Shown piece after piece: positions 23,370 to 34,535 of a DNA stretch of 64,000 nucleotides. The stretch's first letter is position 1. Every line of letters begins with the position of its first letter. The stretch is taken from NCBI RefSeq assembly GCF_020520425.1, contig NC_079491.1, forward strand, positions 45,374,027 through 45,438,026, given 5' to 3'. Source of the DNA: Spinacia oleracea. Its lineage: Eukaryota; Streptophyta; Magnoliopsida; Caryophyllales; Amaranthaceae. Under the pieces are notes generated by a model. It saw only the letters and a list, made by a program, of their open reading frames with translations, had not been told where the DNA came from and made no database searches. The position numbers and the translations under genes are program-made.

Positions 23370-26138
23370 TGTAATCCCCGTAAATTTATAAATTTTATTA
23401 ATATATTTTAACGTATATTATTTATATTTAAATAGAATTTATGAATTTTAAGTAATAAATATATAATTAACGTATATTTATTTTATTTTAAGTACGTTCT
23501 AAATATTTTAACGATTTATGAAATTAAAAATAATTTTAGAATTTTATGTTGAAAAGAATTTGAATTACCAAAACAGATTGGAATTTGGAAAATAAGCCTA
23601 ATCGATTTTGGATTCAAACGTAAAAGTTCAATCCTAATGCTAGCCCAATAGGTGAAGCCCAAATAATTAAGGCCCAAAACTCCACTCCCTTCTATTTCAA
23701 TTCACGTAAAAACCAAAAAAAAAAACAAGAAACATCAAACCCTTCTTCCCTGCTATTCCTTCACGTGAACCAGGAACCAGGAAAACCGTGCTTCCTCTTC
23801 ACGTGAACTCGTAAACGCCGCCAGCAGCCACCATCCCTGCACGACACCGGTGTTCTGGCACCCTTACCGCCAGTAATTCTTTCCTCCTCCCTTTCGTTTT
23901 TTCCTTCTCTCTTTATTTCATTGCTTGCTCCTCCTTAATCGTGGCCTGTTTCCAGCCCTCCTCCACCGTCGCACCACAATACCTGGTTGCAGCCGCCAAC
24001 CCGCCGTCGCTGCCCTGCCCAGCCGCCGGCCTTTCTTCCCTGCTCCCTTGTCCTTCGCGAACACCATTGTTCCCTCTTCTCCCTCGTGCTTGCCTCACTC
24101 TCTCACGTCACTGCAGACGCGTCGCCAGCCTCCGCGACCGCCGCTCAACCACCGTGCGTCCATCTGACGCCGTCCGCCGTACTCCTCCGCCTGGTCCCGT
24201 TGCCGAGCCGCCCTCCCGCCGGCCATCACTCCTTCTTTCTCTTATTTTGGTTAATTCTTAAACCCTTCAACTAATTTATGTTTTACTCATGTTTTATTAA
24301 GATAATTCATGTTTTCCTTGAATTAAATTATAGATTGTATGAGTTAATTATGAATTCAGATTACATGTTTTGCATAATTAATAATTTAAATTTCAGATTA
24401 TGTAATTGAATTGGAATTAGAATTTTAATTATTTAAGCATGAAATTTTAAGGTTTTAATGGTTTTACTAGTTTTGAAATCATGGTAGGATGATTATAAAT
24501 TATTAAAGTTATTGTTTTTATGATTTCAAAGTTTTAGGAGTAGTTTGAAATTAGTTATATTGCTGAAAATTTAAAGTACGATGTTTGCAAAGAGTTTTCA
24601 ACGAATTTCAATCACTAATTCAATAATTGTTATGGTAGGAAATCAACTATTCAAGTTTTGTTATTGGAGAAAGTTCTAAATATGTTTAAGATGTAGTTAG
24701 AATGTGTTATTATAGCTGTGAATGATTAGAAGTTGATTGGGAATCCTTGTTGGTTGTTTTTAGGCGGAGAATTCTCTTTAGGCGACTTTTGAATTCGTTA
24801 AAGTGGTCTATCAGTTTGTTTACACTAGGTACGTACATACCGTGTGTTTGGATGTGTGTTGTATTGAGAATATGATGAATATATTTATGAACTTGTTTAT
24901 GTTGGAATTTCATGTTCAATGTTGTTGAATTAATGCGTTGAGCATAGAACTTTATTTATAAGAATTGAATCATGTTAGCATGGAATATTGATGCAAGCAT
25001 GTTGGTTTTGTGGAACTTTATATTACTTAATATTGGTTTAGATCTTTATTGATCGTTGTTCCTTTTTAGATTTTCACTACTTTATAAGGGCCGAGGACCT
25101 TGTTTGGTAGTTGAACCTTATACCTAATAAAGGTTTTTAAATATGGATAAAGGAAGGATTAAAGTAGTTGGAATTGGCTCTTGGTTGGATGTTGTGATCA
25201 CTGGTTTAATTCAAAGATAAAAGAAGTTGTGTTTACTTGTTGAATATAATATTTATGTTTGATGGGTCATAACCAAGTATTAAAAGTTAAGTCATGTAAA
25301 GTGAAAATGAGAAGCAATAGCTTTAGACTGTGCACGTCTAAAGTGACGGACAATCAGGAGTTGGGGTCATGGGTAGCCTATGGCTTTTTCTGGGGCCGGA
25401 TTGATCACCGGTTCTATTTTTATTTAAAAAGTCCCTCGATATCGCAGGTCATTGGGGTTTACGGAGTCGCGCCCGTACCTCGTCTTCCTTAGTGAAGAAG
25501 AAGAAGTTTCTAGTAGACAACTCAGTCCATTGACTATTTCAATTAAAATAATGTTAATGATACAAAGGTCTAGTTCAGTCAAATATAGTATTCAAGTCAA
25601 TATATCTTGATTATCATTGCTTATGTTTTATTTAGTACCATGTTAGGATTGTTCGTCTAATAGATTCATGTTAGGATTATTATTGATTTAGTATGTAGTA
25701 CTCAGCTTTGCTGATTACGTGCTTTTGCTTGTGCATGTCGATCATGGCTATGCCTTATTGATCCTGTGATGACCCAATCTTTGGTGAGCAGTCTCTAAGG
25801 ATCAATAAGCATTGTCCATTTGCAGGTTTGAAGATGTTGCATCATTGGGATCGGGAATAGAGAGCTTGTATTTAGTTTTGATTTGCTAAGTTAACTTGAG
25901 TTTGTTAATTGGGACTTTAAACTTGTCGTACTATTTATATTTCCTGATTTTCGTTGGATGATTTTTGGGATTAAACCTGTAAACGATTATTTATAAACCT
26001 AAAGTTAGTTTTATGTTTTCCGCTGCAAAATTCTGAATAAGCCGTTACGTTTTCACACGGGCGATAATGCCTTGATAATTCTCTACGTTTTATATTAAAA
26101 TGTTATTTTAGAAAAGAGAGAATTGTCGGGGTGTTACA
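23370..26138 (+). repeat. 5' LTR of gypsy copy 1, 2769 bp
   Basis: Starts TGTAATCCCCGTAAATTTAT and ends GTCGGGGTGTTACA. Clear homologues are at 40590-43536, 44191-46941 and the split LTR at 39944-48434. A GC-rich block at 23800-24230 is preceded by G-box motifs (CACGTG) near 23763 and 23802. Confidence 0.92.
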
Positions 26139-26141
26139 AAG

Positions 26142-26155
26142 TGGTATCTAGAAGC
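26142..26155 (+). other. Primer-binding site, degenerate tRNA-iMet type
   Basis: TGGTATCTAGAAGC lies three bases after the LTR. It resembles TGGTATCAGAGC, the complement of initiator tRNA-Met used by many plant LTR elements, with a few changes. Confidence 0.65.
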
Positions 26156-26907
26156 TAAGGTTTTACTTTAAAAAAATTTTAGGCGCCTAACTATCTAGTT
26201 ATTTAAAATAAATTTCTTAAAAATCGAGATTCTACGTATTATAGTGTTCAAAAATTGGTACTTTTTTTGGGGGGCCGATTTCATTTTACCTTGTTTGAAA
26301 GTATACGATATTCCTTATTTACGTTCGAAATCAAATTATTTTTCCAAGTTAAAGTGATACTTTGGACATTTTTATTTTTTTTATTATTTATTATTCAAAC
26401 AAATAAATAAAAATAATATGAATACATTTTTTTTTAAAAAGGAGTTCAATTTTTTTTTTAAGTTGTTTCAAGAGTTAGAATTCGTTAATTAGGAAATATA
26501 AATCTTTTCGAATTAATAACTTTATTTTCTAATTTATTCGCTACGCATTTCCTTAATTTATTTTACTTTATTTATTTTATATTTTTATTTATGTTATTAT
26601 TCTATGTTATAATTTTCTTATATTAGCGTCCTTTTACCTTGTTATTTAAATTATTTCAATGCTTTAGCTTATGAGAGATGGGTAGTATAAGAAGGGCATA
26701 TAAGATAGAATTATATGTGCATTAGTAGCTAGTCAATGATAAGAAATTGATTGTTATGTATGTGCATGTGCTAATTGTTTAAGTGTTACATTTACAAGTG
26801 CATAAAGAATTGTTTGATTCCACCAAACTTATCGATTACTGAACCTTGTTTATGTTTTGGCTGGAAAATCGTTAGTGAGACCTTGAATTTTTTATTTCAG
26901 GGATAAA

Positions 26908-27528
26908 ATGTTTCTTTCCAAGTATACCAATATAGGATCCTTCGAGAAACTTGATATAGAAACCCCAGATATTTATGTGAAGAAAATTGTGTTTGGATGT
27001 GAATATTATGCTAAAGTTTAAGGGCAACCTATCTTAATGAGAAAGGATATCATAGCAGCCACTATCATTAATTGCTTACCTAACAAATTTCCATACCTAG
27101 AACTCAAGGAAAAGTTTAAAGACATGCATTCTGATAATGGAACTCCAAACTTGACTAAGTATGGGACTTGGGATGGTAGATGGAAATATGATTCAGAAAT
27201 TCTGACCACCATTATTGAAGCGGCAGAAAGTGGGTTTAGAGACGGTAAAATCGTAGGGAGTCATGTTGGAGATGCAGTTACAGAAGAACCTATGGGAGTA
27301 AGTGTAAATAATGACCTAGAGGAAAATGATGTAGCTGTGGAGAATGAGAATGTAGGTGTTGAGGCAGAGAATCCTAACCTAGTGGCCCATGAGCCAACCA
27401 TTGAAATTTCTAGTGATTCAGATGCAAAGCTCGAAAGTGAACAGGAGGTGGCAAATGAGCCTAATCAAGATGAAAATATGGAAGAAGATGAAGACCCTGG
27501 GGAAGAGTTTGATGATCTTGAGATCTAA
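26908..27528 (+). pseudogene. Extra acidic reading frame between LTR and gag in gypsy copy 1
   Basis: An ATG at 26908 follows a splice-acceptor-like TTTATTTCAG. The frame runs 206 codons to 27528 with one in-frame TAA at about 27019; the part from 27037 is 163 codons. The N-terminal half (ATIINCLPNKFPYLELKEKF, TWDGRWKYD) looks globular. The C-terminal half is very acidic (EDEDPGEEFDDLEI). I know no matching domain. The corresponding place in copy 2 (52440-52850, -) also holds an acidic frame. The position before gag suggests an accessory protein, possibly from a spliced RNA. Confidence 0.55.
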
Positions 27529-28160
27529 ATTTCACTCCGCAAGTTTCAGGAGCAATGGATAGGCAAGAGGCCACAAATATTTTGAAGTCATAAATAGTTA
27601 ATTAGCTCTTTTATGTTTTAAAGAATAAGTAGCAAAGCTACAACAGTTTAAAGTTAAAGTTTATTGAAGTTTGAAATGTTCTTTATTATTTTCAAGGATG
27701 TAATAAACCTTTATAGAGTTAGCAATAGAAGTTAAAGTATTCATTTCCAGTTTGAGAATTCCATTATTCGCCAACAATAGTTTATGTTTGTGTCGTAGAA
27801 CCTTTATGTTAATTTGAGGACAAGTGCGTTATTATGGTTTAGAAATTGTTATTAACATTCTTTTGAGGAATAGAGTTAGATTATTGATAATCCAAATGAT
27901 CAAGAGTTTATTTTGGGCACGCGAATGGGAATATTATTACTTATTTGTTGTGATTGAACTTTCATTCATTGGTTTTCAAATTGTATGTCCTTGATGGGGA
28001 TATTTTCTTGAATGAGTGACGATGATTGCTTTATTATTGGTGTACATTCTCGAATAAGTGTTTGTTGATGCGATCTCTATGATCAAATCTAAATTTCTTT
28101 CGTAGAGGGGACATATGAGTTATGTATCGTAGAGTAATTAATTTTAGGTCGCACACTAGA

Positions 28161-28512
28161 ATGTCAGGCAATAGTGAGTTAGTTGCTGCTATTCGCCTTT
28201 TGGCGGGGAGACTGGCTGTAGAGAGAACTGAGCATCCTGATTCTACTGGGGACATGTTTGAGAGACTAACCAAAGTTAAGCCACCATACTTTAAGGGGAA
28301 AGCTGATCCTACCTTTTTAGAGAACTAGGTTAGAGAGTTTGAGAAACTGTTTGGGGATGTGAACTGTCTTGAGAACATGAGAGTGGGTCAAGTTGTACTA
28401 TACTTGGAAGATGAAGCTGATTTGTGGTGGAGAGAAAATGGGGTTAGACTTAGCATTGTTGAGAGATTCAATTGGGATTCATTTGTTACTGCCTTAAGAA
28501 AACTCCTTTGAT
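28161..28512 (+). pseudogene. gag fragment of gypsy copy 1
   Basis: Translation gives MFERLTKVKPPYFKGKADPT, then LEDEADLWWRENG and WDSFVTALR, the retrotransposon gag pattern. A TAG interrupts near 28326 and the frame is lost after 28510. The rest of gag, the zinc knuckle and the protease are deleted compared with copy 2. Confidence 0.85.
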
Positions 28513-28759
28513 GAGAAAGCAAAAGGCACAAGAATTCATAAACCTTAGGATGGAATTGACTAAGTTTGTACAAGGCTAAGATAGACGTACTGTGAAATTT
28601 AGAGAGTAATTTTAAGGAACCTTGTTGGGAAATTGACCTCATGTAGATGTTTTGAGAAGTCCAAGAACCTTTAGTTATTTCTGTAATGCGAGTGAGGAAA
28701 TGGACGAATAGAGAGCGTGAGCTATTTTTTTCTGTAGTGTGCTAGTTGGGAGTAAATAA

Positions 28760-29652
28760 GTTGGAGTGAAGATCGAGGATGTTCCCAGTGTGAATGAATT
28801 CATTGATGTGTTTCCGAGTGGAATTGCGAGTATGTCACCAACTAGAGCATTTGAGTTCACTATAGAGTTAAATCCTGAAACGACACCTATATCTGAAACA
28901 CCGTATAGCAAGGAATGAGAAAGAGCATGGTAAACACTTGAGAGTTATTTTGGAGACGCTTAGAAAGAATCTAGTTTTATATGGATGAAGTATACAAATC
29001 TTGAAGTCATGTGGGTATAAGTGACACTGGCGGAATAGTGAAGGACTAAATTGATTGAAAACTACGTTACTTAAGGGAATAAATTTAAGAGAAGATTTGA
29101 GTGGTCCAGGATCGTTAGAAATCATTTGGCATCTTAAAAAGATGAAAAGAAATATATGAATTGGTGAAAGAGCTAGGGGTTGTGCCCAAAAGTTATACAT
29201 ATCCATGAAAGGCATAATGAGGTTTGGTAAAAAGGAAAAGTTGACCAGAAGGAGTCTCTGTAGATCCTGCTAAGATTAGAGAGGTGAGTGAGTGACCTAC
29301 TCCAAAGAACGTGTCCGATATTGGTAGTTCTCTAAGCCTAGACGACTATTATAGGAAGTTGTGAAAGAGTTTTCGAAGTAAGCAAAACCAATGACCAACT
29401 TGTTAAAAAAGGAATCGAAATTCAAGTGAAGTGAGGAATGGAGGAAGCTTTCTAGATTTAGTGGTTGTCGCGTCAATTGAAACCTTATAAGGCTAACTAC
29501 CAAACCCATGACCTAGAGTTAGCTGTTATGGTGTTATCTATGAATATTTGGAGGCATTACCTTTATAGGGCAGCATGTAAGATCCTTACCGAGAACAAAA
29601 GTCTGAAATTTTGGCAATAAGGTCCAGTTGAATCTTGGGGGACAACATTGAA
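28760..29652 (+). pseudogene. pol remnants of gypsy copy 1
   Basis: Pieces recognisable in order: the start of RT (VNEFIDVFPSGIASM, RAFEFTIELNPETTPIS), a jump past the catalytic region to LESYFGD/LR-type text, RNase H-like THDLELAVMVL near 29510, and integrase-like TTLKVN by 29650. Many stops and frame changes. The RT YxDD core is absent. Confidence 0.75.
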
Positions 29653-30235
29653 AGTGAATATTGCCTTCACGAGCATTGCTCCAGGTAAAAGGGTTGCCTT
29701 GGAAACCAAGGTCAACAAGAGAAGCAGCATCAGCCAGAACTGTCAGATCAGCACATTGACTACCAACAAAATTTCTTCCTCCAGATTTTTCAGATTGAGA
29801 AGTCACCTCATTGAGATCCCCTAAAACCAAAAAAGGGGTAGAGGGAGGTGGAAGGGAAGCTTTAAGATCAGCCCACAACTCATGTCTCTTAGTGCTAGTG
29901 CTGGGAGCATAAACTCCAGTAATCAGAACTTCTGGTTGATTGGGATTAAACTTAAACAGAGCATGAAAATAATTAGGGGTTTTCTCTGTGTGCATGAACA
30001 GAGAAACCACATTAGGGTTATAAAACATCCAAAGACCTCCTCTTCTTCCTTCTGCTGGAACCACTAAAACTTTATCAAAGCCTAACGATTTGGCTACACA
30101 GTTAGCTCTATCCTCATTTTTCTTTGTTTCCAAGAGAATGAAAATAGATGGCTTATGGTTATTGATGATATCCCAGGCATAAGGAATGAAATCATTCTTT
30201 GAAGCACCTCTAATATTCCAAATAACTAACTTCAT
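29653..30235 (-). pseudogene. LINE ORF2 N-terminal endonuclease (APE type)
   Basis: Begins MKLVIWNIRGASKN at 30235. Continues with LLETKK, GGLWMFYN, ITGVYAP and the metal-site motif FLVLGDLNEV, then GNPFTWSN shortly before the gypsy junction. These are the marks of an L1 exonuclease-endonuclease-phosphatase domain, which nicks target DNA to prime reverse transcription. The final part, with the SDH motif, lies on the far side of the insertion at 23369. The open frame also extends upstream to 31204, but that part is Pro/Ser-rich linker. Confidence 0.88.
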
Positions 30236-31518
30236 ATTGAGATCAGGAAAAGATGAAGGAGTGTAACCTGAAACCTTAAGATCATTGACTGGAATCCATG
30301 GAAAGAAGCTCTCCCAGTCCTTCCATTTTGGCAACATCTCCATCAGCACAATGTCCTTCATTTTGAGGGGTGACACCATTGTCTGAATCTCCTTCTCCCC
30401 TCCATTGATCATTCCCCAGTAATGAAACTCCAGCTTGAGACCCACTACTCCTTTTCGGACCGAGTAGGTTGTCGTATGGTTTGTTAGCCGTTCTAAGTCG
30501 AGTTCGACTGGGTTTGACTCCAATGCATAATCTGCTGGATTTCTTGGAGGACGGAGTAGTGGTTGAGGATGCTGGATGATTGGAGTAGGATGGGCTGGTA
30601 GTTGAAGTGAGAGATCGGCTGGTGAATTGTTCTGTTTCATGGTTTGAGTTTGGAAGGCTTGAAAACGCAGGAGAGACTCGTGCATCAGCGCAATCTTCTG
30701 AGGGGTTGGTGGCGATTCTATCGATACCCATGGGAGTCGGAGCATCGCTGATGGCGAGGTTCTTGGAGGAATGAAGGGGTTGGCTGATGGGTCCAGAGAG
30801 GGGTTCCTTCGAGTAGAGGGTTTCTGAAGGGTGTAAGGTGAGAATGGAAGGCAAAACGATAGAGAATTCCTGGAACTTCCCGCAATTTGTTCCTGCAAAT
30901 TCCTGGTGGTGGTCGGAGCTGGAGGAGGTGAGAGTGGTGGTGGAGTTGCTGCATTGATTGGAGATGGGGATGATTGAGGTGGGGATGATGATGGAGTTGA
31001 TTGGCGAGTTTTTACTCGCCTGGATGCTCGTTGTTTGCGTAGTCGAGGAAATTGGGGCTTTCTCTCCATTGTTGGTTTTTTCAGTGAGTTAGTGTGATGA
31101 CAGGGAAGGAGAAAGGGCAATGTTTGTGTTTCTTCCTGGATTATTTGAAGGCACAGAAATGGTGGTAGTGGAGGAGTCACCGCCATAATTGCCCATTGTA
31201 ACACTTGCTACGTGGCTTTGAGAAACTGGGGAATGGAAAGTAGAAGGGGAAGCTGAAGAGTTTTTCTTCTCTGGCTCAGAATAGGGATTTAATGAAGGAT
31301 TTCCTTCATTCCCAAGAACCTTTTCTCCAATCACAGAAAAGGCAATTTCCTTTTCTAAAATATTTTTTCTAGATTTTCTTTTTCCAGAATCTGCCAATGA
31401 TTTCCTTTCCATGGAAGTTTCGATTTGTTTTTTTCTTTGTTTTTGTTTGTTTGGGGATTTACAGAATTGATTTTTGATTGATTTGGGTTAATTCTTTGTT
31501 GGGTTGTTCTGGTGGGTT
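30236..31518 (-). other. LINE region between ORF1 zinc knuckle and ORF2 endonuclease
   Basis: Low-complexity Ser/Pro/Thr/Asn-rich coding-like sequence in two overlapping frames (31412-31089 and 31204 downward). It probably represents the degenerate ORF1 tail and inter-ORF spacer. No domain is seen. Confidence 0.55.
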
Positions 31519-32688
31519 TTAGGCTTCGTTTATTAACAACAGTGGTCCCGGGCCATAAGACTGAAGGAGTTGCTCATCAGTGTCCACTAGATCAACAGAT
31601 TGGGTTGTTTGACTTGGGGAAGAATGGCACGTGGGTTGGCTAGTGGGATGGATAGTGGGTTGGGTAGTGGGTTGGTTAGTGGGCTGTGGGTCCACTTGAG
31701 TAGTGGAAATTTCGGTGGAAGGATTATCAGTAATGACATTTGATAATTGGTTAGGAGAGTTAATCGAATGAGGTTTAGGGCTAATTATGTTGATTGAACA
31801 TTTATCTTTCAAATGTCCAATCTTTCCACAAGAGAAACAGAGCGAGTGAATGTTTTCATATTCAATTTTCTGCCATTAATTCCCCACCCAGACAGCAGAA
31901 ACAAGGGTAACATTGAGATCAATAACAAGACATACTCTGGCGTACCTTGCTCGAGTGAGATGATCCTTAGCATAATCAGCACGAATTGGTTGTCCAGCTA
32001 TTTTGGCAATTTCGAATAGTGCTTGTTTATCATAGTATTCCACAGGTAGTTCTGGGAATCTAATCCAGACTGTCATATTGCTAAAAGGATTCATGGATGG
32101 CCTAAAATTAGGTTTCCATTTAGTGATCATTAAATAATGATCAAGGATAAACCATGGTCCTCCCAACAGAGCTTTATCATAGTCATCTTGAAGTGAAAAT
32201 CGAAAAAGATAAACATTTTGTCCCAAATCAATCACCTCCAGACTTCCTTTTGGTTTCCACATGATCCTAACTCTTTGAGTGATGAAGGAAGGACGAACAG
32301 AAATACCAGGGCATTTACCCATGAGAGTTAGTTTCTATGGTTGTCGAAGTTTATTCAATGTGACTTTTGGAAATTGAACTGCCTTTGTGATATCAGGTGG
32401 ATCAATATCTTGATCTTCCCATTCCAATGAGCTAATTTGTATTCTTTTGGCTTCATCAAACCATTGAGAATTTCCAGCAACCGCATCCTTGAAAGAAACA
32501 GGTAAAGGTGGAGGAGAAGAAAGTGGTTGATGATCATTATTGTCAATCATAGTAACATCAGTGGACTGTTGGTTATTGTTAGAGTTTGTGCTGTTTATCT
32601 GAGGGTCTTGATCTTGATCCATGATGAAGGCTTGAAATTGAAAAGTGAACGTAAACACGGGCGCGCACCTGCAAAAACAAGAAAGCAA
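31519..32688 (-). pseudogene. LINE ORF1: DUF4283 and CCHC zinc knuckle
   Basis: One frame of 390 codons from 32688 to 31519 carries two in-frame stops, after LNKLRQP (near 32335) and after SAVWVGN (near 31876). The middle part reads FRFSLQDDYDKALLGGPWFI and MTVWIRFPELPVEYYD, typical of DUF4283. Then comes a knuckle CFSCGKIGHLKDKC (C-x2-C-x4-H-x4-C). ORF1 proteins of plant L1s bind element RNA. The same-frame alignment shows point decay rather than rearrangement. Confidence 0.88.
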
Positions 32689-32870
32689 AACACGAAAGCA
32701 AAAACAGAAAAAATTTGAGGAGAAAGAAACTCCTCCTTGAAACTAAGAAGACCCCTAGAGGCCTCCTCGCCAAAGGCGAGAAGGATGATCTCCAGTAATC
32801 AAACTTAGATCAAGAGAGAAGGCAGAGAGAAAAAACTAGAGAGAGAAAACATTTTATTATCAAACACCTT

Positions 32871-33602
32871 ATATGCATCACAAATAGAGGTTTATGTAAT
32901 AAAAATTCTGGCTATCTCATAGCCCAATTCGAAAGATATTAAGGGCAGCTCTAATTGCAATTGATAATAGTTTATATCTAGCACGAATGTCCAGCTATGA
33001 AATTAATTAAATTTCAATTTTATTCTTAGCAAGAATGAATATGGACCAACAATGGCAGTTTTTTTTTAATGAACAACAATGGCAGATTTCTTTTATGAAC
33101 AACAATGGAAGAAAAAGGAAAGAGAAGAAGGGAGATGATGGACCTACAATAATTTCGTTTGGCGCTCTTCAGATTGGCGCAATAAATGAAAATGCATCCC
33201 GCCCAATTCTCACGTTTTGGCGCAATATGCAAAAGTGTATCCCGCCTAAAACTTCTTTTTTATTTGTGTTTTCCCTCTCATTTTATAGTGGGATTGATGT
33301 GTTGTCAATATATTATAGGTGATGTACAAAAGGCTCTTGTACTCTAGTAGTACATGTAGCCTTTTCCGATAAAGTATAAATAAAAGTGGAGGTGGTGATC
33401 GAAAAGTGGGAAAATTGTAGAATGTGTAAGAAAAGGTAATAATGATGTATAGAAAAGTGGGAAAATTGTATAGAAAAGTGGGAAAGGTGTATGTCCAAAA
33501 ACGGAAAGTGGACACATAAAAGGGAACGCCATAAATGGGAACTGTACACGTATTTAGGAACGGAGGGAGTAATAATTTTTAAAAAATAATTTTACCACTG
33601 AA
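32871..33602. mobile_element. LINE flank and decayed Stowaway-like MITE
   Basis: From about 33300 to 33569 the sequence contains repeated AAAAGTGGGAAAATTGTA units and ends AGGAACGGAGGGAG followed by TA (33570-33571), a Stowaway-type right end. The left end is not recognisable. 32871-33300 holds nothing I can assign apart from a short duplicated AACAACAATGG segment near 33046-33105. Confidence 0.45.
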
Positions 33603-33740
33603 CCCCCACGGGTCAGACCCGACCCGACCCGTTATGGACCCGAATATTTCGGGTCATCCGGGTTCGGATAAAAACGGGTTTCGGGTTGGAAAATCTTGTT
33701 CAAGATCCGCTTTTTTCGGATCGGTTTTTGACAGGTCTAG
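33603..33740 (-). repeat. CGGGTCGGGTT-rich dispersed repeat, copy 2
   Basis: Reverse-orientation relative of 16604-16745. It contains GACCCGACCCGACCCG and ends GACAGGTCTAG, the complement of the start of copy 1. Confidence 0.7.
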
Positions 33741-34535
33741 TTTTAACGATTAATTAATTTACATCGAGATTCCTCACTTTTTTTATTTAAACAAGATAAA
33801 TTACGTTTATTTATAATGTTTTCACTTTTATCAAAATTCTGATATTGAAAAAATAAGAAAAATTTAATATCCCAATAAAAAAGTGTAAGAGATTAAATAA
33901 CCCAACGAATTTAATTGGTTAAAATAATAATTGGACACAAATTTTAATAAAATACTAAATCACGAGGAATTTATTGTACACCGTGTGCATGCAAGACCTT
34001 TTGTTCCAATTTTCTTAATCTCCTCCCCAATTCAGTATATTCTTATTTTATAATTTCTCTACTCACTTTATTCTGCAATTACCCACTTTGGGTTCGGATA
34101 GTCCATCATTAATGCAAAAATATACTAGAGCGAAACAGAAAGGCAGAATTCGGGCCCTCAAATGGAAAGATATAACGCCTGTAAAATGTAAATGCTACAA
34201 TGACGAAGGGAAAAATTGGTTTTGGTCGAGTATTTGAAAATAAGAATATTAGAATCCCATACATCAGCTAAAATGTGATCAAACCACCAAGCACTAAATT
34301 TAAGAACAGAGGATTCTCATCATAAAAACAAGCACAGATCTCTACTGAAGCAAAAACAGCCAACCCAAGATAACAAACAAGGTGGGCTAGACAAGGACTG
34401 CAGTTTCACTATTCCATCATCACTGAAATCAAAATTAAGCATTTGCTGCATCTAACAAAATTTAGAGGCTCCCACAAGAGTTTGATATCGCGTACGAATT
34501 TGTAAATACTCGTTCAGGTTACTCTCTAGTCAAGT
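33741..34535. other. Intergenic region and 3' UTR of eL6
   Basis: AT-rich to about 34180. The last few hundred bases before the eL6 stop codon probably hold its 3' UTR. No other gene is visible. Confidence 0.4.

Larger units (their letters stand above)
23370..29652 (+). mobile_element. Ty3/gypsy element copy 1 (5' LTR and truncated interior) inside the LINE
   Basis: It opens with a 2.77 kb LTR, then a degenerate tRNA-Met-type primer site, an extra acidic frame, gag, and pol remnants ending at a piece of integrase (TTLKVN) where LINE sequence resumes. No 3' LTR is present. Same family as the element at 39944-53423. The direct repeat expected at an intact insertion was not found, consistent with loss of the right part. 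Confidence 0.85.
19677..32856 (-). mobile_element. Full-length but inactivated L1-type LINE, interrupted by a gypsy element
   Basis: The 14-bp repeat TTATCAAACACCTT occurs at 19663-19676 and 32857-32870. Between them, on the minus strand, lie ORF1 (DUF4283 plus zinc knuckle), ORF2 endonuclease, reverse transcriptase, zf-RVT and RNase H in the standard plant L1 order, ending in a short A tail (T run from 19675). About 6.28 kb in the middle (23370-29652) is a later gypsy insertion, so the LINE itself is about 6.9 kb. Stops and frameshifts occur in both ORFs. Confidence 0.93.

Noticed and set aside
23900..24280. Several overlapping Pro/Ser/Arg-rich open frames
   Set aside because: They lie in the GC-rich block of an LTR, are open on both strands at once, and are not conserved in the other LTR copies (41040-41480, 46070-46550, 47555-48060).
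23370..29657. A 5-bp target duplication for gypsy copy 1
   Set aside because: Bases before the LTR (GTAAA/TAAAT) do not recur at the right junction near 29652. The right part of the element has been deleted.
29534..31204. A 556-codon open frame that could be called one protein
   Set aside because: It fuses Pro/Ser-rich LINE spacer, the LINE endonuclease and, in its last part, antisense gypsy sequence across the insertion junction. It is not one gene.
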